Positions 5,901 to 12,887 of a stretch of 37,384 nt of DNA are shown one piece after another. The DNA is taken from the IMG/VR virus record IMGVR_UViG_3300036945_000508, positions 1 to 37,384 of that record, one strand, 5' to 3'. Each line of letters starts with the position of its first letter. Position 1 is the first letter of the stretch. This DNA comes from a virus. The notes beneath the pieces are model-generated. The model was not told the origin of the DNA. It did no database searches and was given only the letters and a program-made list of their open reading frames with translations. The position numbers and the translations under genes are program-made.

Positions 5901-6124
5901 CGCTCGCGTATTGCCGACTCAGCGGCCTCAACCATCACGCCGACACCCGTCCAAAAATCATTCGATTTGTCGTCTTTTTGGAGTGCCGCGCCAACTTCAT
6001 CCATAAGCTCATAGCAAGCATCGCGCTCGGCTTCCGTTGCGGCCTCCCACGCCGCCCGAGCCAGGGCCTTCTTGCTGATATCGGATAACGGTAATTTCGT
6101 TTTTAACCACTCTTCAAAAGTCAT
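5888..6124 (-). CDS. MTFxxW-type small protein
   Basis: 78 aa from ATG 6124, with a strong AAGGAG site and an ATGA overlap. It begins MTFEEWLKTKLP, then a helix AARAAWEAATEAERDAC-like region. The N-terminus resembles the plus-strand protein at 16502-16861 (MTFDQWMKKRVP, then a CWDAGVKAG segment). The two look like paralogues sitting in opposite early blocks. Role unknown. Confidence 0.7.
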   Translation of the reverse strand: MTFEEWLKTKLPLSDISKKALARAAWEAATEAERDACYELMDEVGAALQKDDKSNDFWTGVGVMVEAAESAIRERSND

Positions 6125-6306
6125 TTTTCGTCTCCTTTGTCTGTTCCCGGCTCGTAAGAAAATTTCGTGCATCGCTCGCCTGCCGCTTTCAATGTGAGCG
6201 TACAAATTAATTGGGGGAAATGGCTGGTTCTGTCTGTGCCTGATTGGCTATGAGCGCAGCTAAAACAATCCAGCAGCACGTCCCCGTTTATGTTTTTATT
6301 TCTCAC
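6121..6306 (-). CDS. Small Cys-rich protein (GTG start)
   Basis: 61 aa. The GTG start overlaps the NinG stop by 11 bases and the stop overlaps the next ATG. Four cysteines (CFSCAH near residues 14-19, C near 35, C near 46) suggest one zinc site. The sequence RCTKFSYEPG near the end is typical of small phage zinc proteins of unknown role. The tight overlaps on both sides support translation. Confidence 0.7.
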   Translation of the reverse strand: MRNKNINGDVLLDCFSCAHSQSGTDRTSHFPQLICTLTLKAAGERCTKFSYEPGTDKGDEK

Positions 6307-6838
6307 GTTCTAACCCCCTGGCAAGTGCCGAATATTTCAGCTTAATTCCTTCTATTTCCTCGATGCTGTAATGCTTTGGCTGGTGCGGACCCTCAAGAGA
6401 CTCCACAAAGTCAGCCCCGTACCGGGCAATCAGGCCAAGACGGTAATTGATGATGTTCCCGGAAAGATGGTCGTTACAGGGAGCACATTGCTTATGAATG
6501 TTGCTTTCCATGAAGCGCATTTCAGGGTTAGCGCCCACGCTGCGATAATGTCCGGCGTGATACTGTCCCTGATGATGCCGCCCGCACGAAATGCATGGCT
6601 GTCCGGCGTCCCGTAACCTTACATAGCGATTCACGGCTGCCTGCGCTTCCTTGAGCCAATCCTGACGGGTTTTGAGCCGTTTCTTCGCCTCCCGGTATTC
6701 CGTTCGCTTCTCCTTTTGTTTCGCGGCCATGATAATAATCACAGCGCAGGAAACAGAGCACGCAATTTGCGCGAAGCGGACGGGATGGAACTTGGCGCCG
6801 CAGGATCTGCATTTCTTGGCTCGCGGGGTCTTGGTCAT
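6296..6838 (-). CDS. ninG: NinG/Rap recombination nuclease
   Basis: 180 aa, the usual length. NinG (Rap) is a structure-specific endonuclease that resolves branched DNA during phage recombination. The N-terminal zinc knuckle CRSCGAKF (residues 10-17) is paired with C..SC near 27-31. A basic helical middle follows. The C-terminal HNH-like zinc domain shows CISCGRHH near 82-89, HAGHYRS near 94-100 and a CAPCNDHLSGN motif near 117-127. ATGA overlap with the gene upstream. With Sak4 and the SSB-like protein on the other strand, it completes a recombination set. Confidence 0.9.
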   Translation of the reverse strand: MTKTPRAKKCRSCGAKFHPVRFAQIACSVSCAVIIIMAAKQKEKRTEYREAKKRLKTRQDWLKEAQAAVNRYVRLRDAGQPCISCGRHHQGQYHAGHYRSVGANPEMRFMESNIHKQCAPCNDHLSGNIINYRLGLIARYGADFVESLEGPHQPKHYSIEEIEGIKLKYSALARGLEREK

Positions 6839-7407
6839 TTCCCCGCCCTCCTCAAATATTCCATGTACGGAAGCCGTATAAGCCGGTGGAATTTCTCAGC
6901 CGCAGACGGGTCGTGGTCTAGCTCCGCGCGACTTTCTATATCGCACATCGTCAAAACAGCATGGCGGCAGAATTTATGCGTAGGCATCTTTTCGTCTGGA
7001 TGTAAATCTCCGAATCCCCCGCCATCACCGCCTAGCGTCCTGTCGTAAACCGGCCGAATGAAATCGAAAAAAGATTCCAAATTGCACAATTGCCCGGCCA
7101 GCTTTGCCAACTCGCCGCCTTTGGTCTTACTGGGTGTCGACACACCTTGTCCCCCGGTATCATTGGATTTATCGCTATTTTCTGCGCGTTTTACAGCGAT
7201 TTGGTCGACAACCTGCTCATCGTCTCCAATCTCCACCAGCACCACCGCGAAACGCTGCCCAGCCGTTTTGCCTTTCTTCACCGTGAATTGCTTGAACTGG
7301 TGCTCCGGCGTTTCTTCATCCAGTTGGAACGTAACTTTCCGCCCGTTGTTGTGTGACTCGCCCCAGCCCAGGAGCATGATTTCTCCCTGGTATGCGATAT
7401 TGGTCAT
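6835..7407 (-). CDS. Conserved phage protein, possible OB-fold
   Basis: 190 aa. The N-terminal third (MLLGWGESHNNGRKVTFQL, then TPEHQFKQF and GQRFAVVLVEI) is beta-rich and resembles proteins near phage recombination genes. The rest has a linker (GGQGVSTPSKTKGGE) and a helical domain ending RLPYMEYLRRAGK. It lies directly upstream of ninG with an ATGA overlap, so a role in DNA processing is plausible. No catalytic motif seen; family function unknown. Confidence 0.75.
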   Translation of the reverse strand: MTNIAYQGEIMLLGWGESHNNGRKVTFQLDEETPEHQFKQFTVKKGKTAGQRFAVVLVEIGDDEQVVDQIAVKRAENSDKSNDTGGQGVSTPSKTKGGELAKLAGQLCNLESFFDFIRPVYDRTLGGDGGGFGDLHPDEKMPTHKFCRHAVLTMCDIESRAELDHDPSAAEKFHRLIRLPYMEYLRRAGK

Positions 7408-7628
7408 GCCTGTTCCTCTATATCCAACACGACAAAAGTATCTGATGATTTATTCCGCCTTGCCAATACAGCAACACCAGCGCCCAAAGCCGATTTTCTG
7501 AATGTGGTGACGTAGCAATATCCTTTTCCACCATCGCTGATACGCCCATCGTCGATAACAGCAGCTACCCGAATTGCCGCGCAGCCATCAGATAGACTTG
7601 AGCGGTTATCAATAATAATTTTGCTCAT
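7404..7628 (-). CDS. Small beta-rich protein
   Basis: 74 aa, overlapping genes on both sides by four bases. The pattern (AAIRVAAVIDDGRIS, then YCYVTTFRK, then TFVVLDIEEQA) suggests a compact beta sheet. Soluble and unrecognised. Likely part of the replication/recombination transcript by position only. Confidence 0.7.
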   Translation of the reverse strand: MSKIIIDNRSSLSDGCAAIRVAAVIDDGRISDGGKGYCYVTTFRKSALGAGVAVLARRNKSSDTFVVLDIEEQA

Positions 7629-7831
7629 TCCGGCACCTCGATGTGGATTTCAGCAGATTTTACAAGCAGCAAAAAACCATCATCATCTTCGTCGCTCATG
7701 TTGTCATCAGGATCGATGACTCCCGGAATATTCATGCAGTCCAGAATGTCCATAGCATTTTCCTGCAACTCTTCGGCGGTCGTTTCGCCGTCAACTTCAC
7801 ATTCAATTTTGATCGTTAAAATTACAATCAT
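7625..7831 (-). CDS. Small acidic protein
   Basis: 68 aa from ATG 7831, which has GAGGGG upstream and overlaps the preceding stop. Starts MIVILTIKIECEVDGETT, then an acidic DPDDNMSDEDDDG loop and a hydrophobic LLLVKSAEIHIEV strand. Strand-helix-strand character. The acidity recalls DNA-mimic inhibitors but nothing specific supports that. Unrecognised. Confidence 0.7.
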   Translation of the reverse strand: MIVILTIKIECEVDGETTAEELQENAMDILDCMNIPGVIDPDDNMSDEDDDGFLLLVKSAEIHIEVPE

Positions 7832-7920
7832 TTCTCGCCCCTCAACAAATAAACCAGCACCAAGCCGATACAGCCCCATACCAAAACCAGGAATGACCAT
7901 GCGATTAGTTCAATGCTCAT
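7828..7920 (-). CDS. 30-aa single-pass membrane peptide
   Basis: ATG 7918-7920 and TGA 7828-7830 both overlap the flanking genes (ATGA at each end). The product begins MSIELIAWSFLVLVWGCIGL and ends LLRGEK, so residues about 4-25 form one transmembrane helix with a basic cytoplasmic tail. The perfect double coupling makes chance unlikely. Role unknown. Confidence 0.65.
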   Translation of the reverse strand: MSIELIAWSFLVLVWGCIGLVLVYLLRGEK

Positions 7921-8357
7921 GCGGCTACCGCGTCCTCGAACCGGATCAGCAGAAACCGGCCTTCATTGGTGCATCCGTTTTCCTTCACGCGATACCTTGC
8001 GGCACTGTGATTACACACGCTATCAATCACGCCTTCCTTAATCCGCGTCCCGATAGGCAGCGGCGGCTGAATGTCTGTCTCAGCAGCCCACTTCTTTTCG
8101 GCCTCTCGGTGCAGGCCGGAAACGATGCTGCTCATGCAATCCAGTTCTTCAACGTCCGGCATAGTGAAATCCCATCCGGCGTAGCGGTCAAGTTCTCTGG
8201 CCAATTCGTAGCCGTCCATCGGGTGCCGGTAGTGCTCTGCAATCGTTTCGGCATCACCGTCCAGTTTCTCGGCAATCTCCTTCGCGGCTTCAAAAACCAT
8301 CTCTTTCGTAATCTTCGGTCTGTCCATTTTTTTTCTCTCTGTAGTAACTGCGCTCAT
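7917..8357 (-). CDS. Hypothetical early protein
   Basis: 146 aa. The N-terminal half is helical (ITKEMVFEAAKEIAEKLDGD). The C-terminal half contains IGTRIKEGVIDSVCNHSAARYRV and GRFLLIRFEDAV, a beta-type domain. Overlaps genes on both sides. It lies between the micro-ORFs downstream of the RNA element and the recombination genes. Not recognised; an internal ATG at residue 11 is a possible alternative start. Confidence 0.7.
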   Translation of the reverse strand: MSAVTTERKKMDRPKITKEMVFEAAKEIAEKLDGDAETIAEHYRHPMDGYELARELDRYAGWDFTMPDVEELDCMSSIVSGLHREAEKKWAAETDIQPPLPIGTRIKEGVIDSVCNHSAARYRVKENGCTNEGRFLLIRFEDAVAA

Positions 8358-8521
8358 GCTGCTGCGCCCATGACTTCCTGCGCCATCAAGCCGTAACTTA
8401 TAGCCGCGTTTTCTGGATCGTCGCGCACCGCTTGCTTGGCCTGCTCAAGCTCGCCAAGTTCAGCCAGTCCGTAATGCGCCGCTGTAACCCTGAAATCCTC
8501 TGCCAGCTTTTTCTTATCCAC
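8354..8521 (-). CDS. 55-aa helical protein (GTG start)
   Basis: GTG 8519-8521 has GGGGGAAA upstream, and the TGA overlaps the next ATG. Product starts MDKKKLAEDFRVTAAHYGL, then ELGELEQAKQAVRDDPENAA and a helical tail. It is amphipathic throughout and tightly coupled to the 30-codon frame before it. Function unknown. Confidence 0.65.
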   Translation of the reverse strand: MDKKKLAEDFRVTAAHYGLAELGELEQAKQAVRDDPENAAISYGLMAQEVMGAAA

Positions 8522-8606
8522 GTTTCCCCCAATATTTGCGCTCGTAAATCCGGTAAGAAATCAGCCAGATTTTCAAAGCAACCCATTCTATTAACTTGCT
8601 TATCAT
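8514..8606 (-). CDS. 30-aa basic membrane-like peptide
   Basis: ATG 8604-8606 has a clean CAGGAG site. The frame ends TAA 8514-8516, overlapping the next GTG gene by eight bases. The product, MISKLIEWVALKIWLISY then RIYERKYWGKRG, has an aromatic hydrophobic helix and a strongly basic end. It could insert in the inner membrane. It is the first frame after the structured RNA region. Confidence 0.55.
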   Translation of the reverse strand: MISKLIEWVALKIWLISYRIYERKYWGKRG

Positions 8607-8640
8607 TACTATTGCTCCTGTAAGCTGGTTAAACCCGGTT

Positions 8641-8823
8641 CGGTGGACGCACCTAGCCTAACTAGGTGAGCCTTCAGTAGTACCCGTATACGGAGCCACC
8701 ACACCCGCCAGCCTTTCGAGTAATGGGTGCTGGCTTCGCCGCCCACTTGTCCGATGTTCCATACTCTTAACCCCAGTTCGGTATCAGGTAACGGCGCTGG
8801 TGTGGTCTATCATTCGTCCACCG
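8641..8823 (-). ncRNA. Predicted multi-helix structured RNA
   Basis: Five complementary pairs nest without conflict. P1 is 8641-8649 with 8815-8823 (9 bp, CGGTGGACG). P2 is 8698-8705 with 8799-8806 (8 bp, ACCACACC). P3 is 8707-8712 with 8729-8734 (6 bp). P4 is 8737-8741 with 8792-8796 (5 bp). P5 is hairpin 8650-8656 with 8662-8668 (7 bp, CACCTAG). P1 encloses P5 and P2, and P2 encloses P3 and P4, giving two junctions with P5 abutting P1. The region is the only sizeable gap (8607-8896) in the otherwise gapless leftward operon. No T-run follows, so it is not a simple terminator. It could be a trans-acting RNA, a processing signal or a cis-regulator. Phage antisense RNA families such as C4 are the first thing to compare. 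Confidence 0.65.
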
Positions 8824-8896
8824 CTTCCTGTGTTGCTGGCTCCCTCTAACCGGGACTTCATGCCGCGCCAAGGTTCGGTGCGCGGCTCCATGCTGC

Positions 8897-9739
8897 TTAA
8901 AGCTGTTGCATGAACCTCCGCATAGCTTGGCTGGCTACGAACAGTCCAGCGCCCTTGTGACAGTCGTTAAAATCGCTGCCAGCATCAGGTGGCATGAAGT
9001 AAGGAAGTCCGGTTGCTTGCGCGGCCTTCTCGCCGGTTGTGCTGGTATCGTTATCCGCCACCACAAAGCCCCGCCCTGCGGCTTGTGCCATAGACTGCAT
9101 ATTCCCGGCGCTGAAACAGATATGAATCGAGCAACGGGCCTTTAAAGCCGCCATAACCGCACGGATTGAAAGCCCGGTTGCATAACCCTCGCACCAGATA
9201 TCAACACCGCCGCCGTCGGCGAGGTATTCCGCGCCGTTACACCGTTGCCCAAACAGGAACTTTTTGTCGCCGTCCCTGTTGATTAGCTGGCACCCGCACA
9301 CCTCGCCATTGAAGCGCATCGGGATTACCAGCAGATTGGTGTTTTCGTCCGGGTAGTAGACAAGGCCGGTTGCATCTGGGAAGCCCTTGCTATCCAGATA
9401 GGCGTGCTGCTCGAATTTGGATTGCTTGATAATGGATTGCGCTTTTTGCGCTGCCGATTTCTGTAGGCGCTGCTTTTCGGCTGAGTGTGATTTGCGGCTC
9501 TCGGCCATGCGCTTTTGCATCGCGTCATGGTCATAGGCGGTCATGGGCTTATCCATTACCCAGGTATCCACGCTGGGCATGGTGGCCCAGTTCTGGACAT
9601 GGGCGTAATCACCGTCGAAGAAGTAAGCGCCGTTGCGCTTATGTGGATGGTCAGCCGTCTTGGTGCGCACCCATTTACCGGAAACAATGCGGTCGATTAT
9701 CAGGCCGTGGGACTGGGCGAATTGCTGGAAGTCCATCAT
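8897..9739 (-). CDS. TOPRIM-domain DNA primase
   Basis: 280 aa; makes primers for phage replication. The TOPRIM core is visible: catalytic Glu in CEGYATG (residues 183-189), acidic VVADND (226-231) and a downstream GSDFND (254-259). The N-terminal region has SGKWVRTK and YFFDGDYAHVQNW, as in P4/phage-type primases, but no classic four-Cys zinc finger. A helical linker (about 70-110) lies between. ATG overlaps the helicase stop (ATGA). Primase-helicase pairing supports a replisome relying on a host polymerase. Confidence 0.88.
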   Translation of the reverse strand: MMDFQQFAQSHGLIIDRIVSGKWVRTKTADHPHKRNGAYFFDGDYAHVQNWATMPSVDTWVMDKPMTAYDHDAMQKRMAESRKSHSAEKQRLQKSAAQKAQSIIKQSKFEQHAYLDSKGFPDATGLVYYPDENTNLLVIPMRFNGEVCGCQLINRDGDKKFLFGQRCNGAEYLADGGGVDIWCEGYATGLSIRAVMAALKARCSIHICFSAGNMQSMAQAAGRGFVVADNDTSTTGEKAAQATGLPYFMPPDAGSDFNDCHKGAGLFVASQAMRRFMQQL

Positions 9740-11220
9740 GCCGCCGCCCGTTTGGAAAACGCAATATTCGACCGGCGAACGTAATTGATTACGTCATTGT
9801 TCGGGATTCCAGCCGATTTCTTCCATGCCGGTTCAATGCCGAATTTTTCCTTGTAAAGATAGAATGCGCGGTTTTCGTTCTTGCCAGCAGAGCGAAGCAG
9901 CCCAATCAATCCGTGATAAAACTGCTCCTTATACTCGCTGCTGAATTTTTCCTTTTTCGCGCCGGTTAATTCCTGCATTTCTCCCGGCAATGCGGCAACA
10001 AGACTCAACCGCTGGCGAACATGGCCGCAATGCAAACAGGTGTCGGCATTGGACGGCCAGAAGGCGCTGCACTTAGGGCATTTAGCCGCTTCCTTCTGCT
10101 TCTTGGTCGGCTCTTTCTTGGGCTTCTTGTCCACACCAGTCAGTAGCGAAGTCACTCCATTATTGAAAAACTCTTCCCACTCATCCTCAAAGCGTATCCA
10201 GTTGTTGCAATGGTCTTGCACCACGCACAGGCTCTTGCCTTCGTGTGATCTGGCCCCGCGCCCGATCATCTGAACATGCTGGCTAAAGCTCTTTTTCAGC
10301 GGTCTAGCCAGAATTACATGCTCAATGTCGGTCTGGTCGAAACCGCGGGAAAGCATGTCCACAGAAATCAGCATGTCGATACCAGAATCAGGCCGCGCAA
10401 AGTCTTTCAACACCGCCGCCTTGAACTCGTCATCAACACCGCTGGCAAGCTGGATTGCATTCACGCCAACATCCGCAAACTTCTGCACCAGTTCCGCGCC
10501 GTGAGCGATTCCACATGAAAAGCAGATTGCTTTGCTCTTGCGCCCAAATACCTCGCCGGACAATTTCAGGTAGTCGGTGACGATATCCCCAACGATCTGG
10601 CGGCCCCTGTCCTCTAATTCGTCCTTCTGCCACTCCCCGGCCACCACCTTCACGCCATCGGTGTTAATTTCATGCGCTACGAAAACGCGGAAAGGAACCA
10701 AGTTGCCAAGCCTGACTAGTTCGGCCATTGGAGGTGCGGACACTACGTTTGAGAAATACTTGCCGATCAGCGGATGGAAAGGGGTAGCAGTTGCGCCAAC
10801 AACCCGAAGCTCTGTGCGTGATTCCATCATGCGAACAATGCTTTTGCGCATTGAGGCGTGTAGCTCGTCAATGAATGCCACCGTGAAAGCAGGCCACGTA
10901 TCCATGCGCTCCAAGGTCTGAGCGCTGGCGACCTGAATCAAAGCATGGGGCTTATAGCGCCAGTGGTTCGCCATCAAAATGCCGTGGTCGATACCTTCAC
11001 TGTCCAGGTGCGCGGAAAATTGGTCGATCAGGTTGCGGCGTTCGCAAATAAAGATGGTTCTTGAATTCTTCTCAATCGCACTCTTGACCATATCCAGCAT
11101 GATTACCGACTTACCAGCGCCCGTACTAGCAGACAGCACTTGCCGCTTATGCCCGGCACGGAAGCCAGCGCGAAGGCCGTCTATAGCCTCGCTCTGGTAA
11201 GGTCTTAGAGTGATAGCCAT
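9736..11220 (-). CDS. Superfamily 2 DEAD/DEAH-type helicase
   Basis: 494 aa. Q-like LRPYQSEAI at residues 5-13, Walker A STGAGKS at 32-38, DELH box at 118-121, motif III GATATPF near 136-142, motif V SVDMLSRGFD near 275 and motif VI QMIGRGARS near 305-313. A C-terminal zinc ribbon (CPKC then CLHCGH, about 370-390) precedes a helical tail. Such SF2 helicases stand in for replicative or recombination helicases in many podoviruses. Likely unwinds DNA or branched intermediates. Lies between the ParB-like gene and the primase. Confidence 0.9.
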   Translation of the reverse strand: MAITLRPYQSEAIDGLRAGFRAGHKRQVLSASTGAGKSVIMLDMVKSAIEKNSRTIFICERRNLIDQFSAHLDSEGIDHGILMANHWRYKPHALIQVASAQTLERMDTWPAFTVAFIDELHASMRKSIVRMMESRTELRVVGATATPFHPLIGKYFSNVVSAPPMAELVRLGNLVPFRVFVAHEINTDGVKVVAGEWQKDELEDRGRQIVGDIVTDYLKLSGEVFGRKSKAICFSCGIAHGAELVQKFADVGVNAIQLASGVDDEFKAAVLKDFARPDSGIDMLISVDMLSRGFDQTDIEHVILARPLKKSFSQHVQMIGRGARSHEGKSLCVVQDHCNNWIRFEDEWEEFFNNGVTSLLTGVDKKPKKEPTKKQKEAAKCPKCSAFWPSNADTCLHCGHVRQRLSLVAALPGEMQELTGAKKEKFSSEYKEQFYHGLIGLLRSAGKNENRAFYLYKEKFGIEPAWKKSAGIPNNDVINYVRRSNIAFSKRAAA

Positions 11221-12045
11221 TTATGCAGCCGCTTTCAATTTCTTGGCGTTCAGGGTTAGCTGCTTGCGCATGGCGTTGTTTTCAGCCATTGCGGCATCAC
11301 GCGACTTAATCAGCCCATTGTTGAGGATTTTAAGTTGCTTGTTTTCGTCGGTTAGCGCGTTGAGCCGTGCAAGATAGGATTGCTTTTCATCTTCATCACC
11401 GACAAACAGCATTGTTGCAATCTGGCTTTTAAGACTTTCGTTTTCTTCATTCAGCGCAACCAGGGCGTCTTGCATCATTTCAGCACGCATTGCGGCTTCA
11501 TCATGATCTGGCTGAATTGGCGCGGCTGACGACTTCTTGCCAGTAATCTGCTCAACCGCTTTTGGTAGGCTTATCTCGCCGTGCGCAACCTGTTTTGCAA
11601 GCTCTGGGCTGGCTTTGGCTACCTTGTCGGCGCTTTTCTGTGTACGCAAACTCGCGCCAGATTGCGCGGCCCGGTCTGCCACGGTATCAAAGTGCAGCGT
11701 TGCACCTTGATCCACTTTTCTTTCCCCGCCATGTGTCTGAGCGTTGCCCCAGTCCTGAGCGCTGGCAACAATCGCTGCTTGCTGTCCGGCTGACAGGTGG
11801 CGCCTATGAAGGTTTGCAGAAAGCACGTAGGCAACGATATTGCCGCCGCCGAATCTCATCGTTTCCGGCTTTACACCAGCCTCTACACATGCACGGTAAC
11901 GGTTCCCGCCGTCCAAGATCATGCCTTCGTGAAGGATGATTGGCTCTCTTTGCCCGTTGGTTTTGATATCGCTTACAAGAGCGTTGAACTCGGCCCCGGA
12001 CATGCGCGGGAACAGTGTGCAAAGCGGATGAAGTTCGTAGCTCAT
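11221..12045 (-). CDS. ParB-like N-domain protein with coiled coil
   Basis: 274 aa. N-terminal ParB/Srx-type fold with the signature DGGNRYRACVEAG (residues 45-57). A predicted HTH-type region (LSAGQQAAIVASAQDW, then ADRAAQSGASLRT) is followed by a long C-terminal coiled coil (about 190-265, rich in EENESLKSQ and ENKQLK) and a basic end. There is no ParA partner, so partition is unlikely. In phages such proteins are CTP-using DNA-sliding clamps or nucleases of unclear role. The position before the helicase suggests replication initiation or loading. The start is coupled to the 39-aa gene. Confidence 0.82.
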   Translation of the reverse strand: MSYELHPLCTLFPRMSGAEFNALVSDIKTNGQREPIILHEGMILDGGNRYRACVEAGVKPETMRFGGGNIVAYVLSANLHRRHLSAGQQAAIVASAQDWGNAQTHGGERKVDQGATLHFDTVADRAAQSGASLRTQKSADKVAKASPELAKQVAHGEISLPKAVEQITGKKSSAAPIQPDHDEAAMRAEMMQDALVALNEENESLKSQIATMLFVGDEDEKQSYLARLNALTDENKQLKILNNGLIKSRDAAMAENNAMRKQLTLNAKKLKAAA

Positions 12046-12161
12046 TTCTGCCCCTGAATAAAAAAACCGCCAGTTTCAGCGGCAAAACGCATGGCTGGCT
12101 GGTTGGGCGGGAGTAAATCGCCACCGGCAATGCGGGTAAGATCGTTAGCGGTGAATGTCAT
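12042..12161 (-). CDS. 39-aa protein between regulator genes
   Basis: ATG 12159-12161 overlaps the upstream stop, and TGA 12042-12044 overlaps the ParB-like start. Product: MTFTANDLTRIAGGDLLP, then a Pro-rich turn and GGFFIQGQK. The coding sequence contains a short GC hairpin followed by T7 (near 12061-12083), so it may double as a transcription attenuator. Function unknown. Confidence 0.6.
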   Translation of the reverse strand: MTFTANDLTRIAGGDLLPPNQPAMRFAAETGGFFIQGQK

Positions 12162-12583
12162 TCGGCTTGGGCGGTTTTCTCTGCCAGCTTATTGGCCTTG
12201 CGCGCCTTACGAATCATGCGCTTTTTGTGTTTTTCGCGTTGCTTGCTTCGCTCTTCTTTTTTGAGAAAGAATATTGTCGCTCGTTGGAATAGTTCAGCAT
12301 ACTCTGGCGTATCACGACCATAATACGGAAAGCCAGGCCACCTACGAATATCGCAACTCTTGCACACCGCCGAAACATCAAGCGGCTTGGTATAATCCCG
12401 ATGGTCATAACAAAACGCCGGTTTCCCGCAATCAGTACAAGACACGGTTTTAGGGTGTGGAATCAAACCCTTTTTTATAGCCTTGGCTACCTGTTGGTGA
12501 ACATCGCCACGACGAAGCGTCCATGCTATCTCACGAATAAACCATTCGTTCCTCAGAATAAAACACTGATGCTGTTCATCCAT
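12158..12583 (-). CDS. Zinc-finger DNA-binding-like protein
   Basis: 141 aa. The central zinc module is CTDCGKPAFCYDHRDYTKPL (residues about 49-68) followed by VCKSCDIRRWPG (about 73-84), a C-C-H-C-C pattern common in phage HNH-like or treble-clef proteins but without an obvious catalytic His pair. The C-terminal third is a long basic helix (KKEERSKQREKHKKRMIRKA). Second gene after the leftward promoter, which suggests an early regulatory or DNA-modifying role. Confidence 0.7.
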   Translation of the reverse strand: MDEQHQCFILRNEWFIREIAWTLRRGDVHQQVAKAIKKGLIPHPKTVSCTDCGKPAFCYDHRDYTKPLDVSAVCKSCDIRRWPGFPYYGRDTPEYAELFQRATIFFLKKEERSKQREKHKKRMIRKARKANKLAEKTAQAE

Positions 12584-12734
12584 TTTTCGCCTTCTCCATA
12601 ATTTCCTTAATCTGGTACACGCGCAAGGGCGGGACGACCTTGCCCCAATCGCTCACGGCCTGGCGCGTAATCTTCAGCGCTTTGGCTATTTTGTACTTGT
12701 TGCCGAATATTTTGATTGCTTCACTTGTTTTCAT
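12576..12734 (-). CDS. Cro-like repressor (52 aa)
   Basis: ATG 12732-12734 to TGA 12576-12578. The product has a Cro/YdaS-type helix-turn-helix: FGNKYKIAKALKITRQAVS followed by DW (residues 10-30), then VPPLRVYQIKEI. First gene of the leftward block and adjacent to the divergent switch, exactly where a lambda-type Cro or repressor sits. There is no Shine-Dalgarno, and the best -10 box (12741-12746) would place the mRNA start at about the ATG, suggesting leaderless translation like lambda cI from pRM. It probably binds the dyads at 12766-12820. No second repressor gene is visible. Confidence 0.8.
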   Translation of the reverse strand: MKTSEAIKIFGNKYKIAKALKITRQAVSDWGKVVPPLRVYQIKEIMEKAKNG

Positions 12735-12740
12735 GGGCCA

Positions 12741-12770
12741 AGTATTTCATAATCCATATTATTCTGTCAA
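12741..12770 (-). promoter_or_regulatory. Leftward early promoter
   Basis: On the minus strand TTGACA is at 12770-12765 and AATACT at 12746-12741, with an 18-bp spacer. The predicted start falls near 12734, the first base of the Cro-like ATG. Confidence 0.65.
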
Positions 12771-12799
12771 GCGATACTTTCTAGCAAAGTGCGCTTGAC
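12766..12799. promoter_or_regulatory. 34-bp dyad joining the divergent -35 boxes
   Basis: GTCAAGCG (12766-12773) and CGCTTGAC (12792-12799) are perfect inverted arms. Inside them ACTTT (12776-12780) mirrors AAAGT (12786-12790). The two TTGACA boxes lie at the outer ends, so one bound protein could block both promoters. Operator candidate for the Cro-like protein or a host factor. Confidence 0.6.
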
Positions 12800-12822
12800 A
12801 TATCCACGAATATCTGGATAAT
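12795..12822 (+). promoter_or_regulatory. Rightward early promoter with internal operator
   Basis: TTGACA (12795-12800), a 16-bp spacer and GATAAT (12817-12822) form a strong sigma-70 promoter. The stretch 12801-12820 is itself an inverted repeat (TATCCA and TGGATA with an 8-bp centre), filling the spacer and touching the -10. Repressor binding there would shut the promoter. Confidence 0.8.
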
Positions 12823-12887
12823 GGAACCCAACGCTACGAACTACCCGAAACGGTACTAAGTAGCAGCAACAAACCCGCATCACGGTA

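Noticed and set aside
8641-8823. tRNA or tRNA-like element
   Set aside because: No acceptor/T-arm pattern or CCA end; the helices are longer and nested differently.
11221-12045. Plasmid-style partition system suggested by the ParB-like protein
   Set aside because: No ParA-type ATPase and no array of parS-like repeats seen, so a phage-plasmid lifestyle is not supported.
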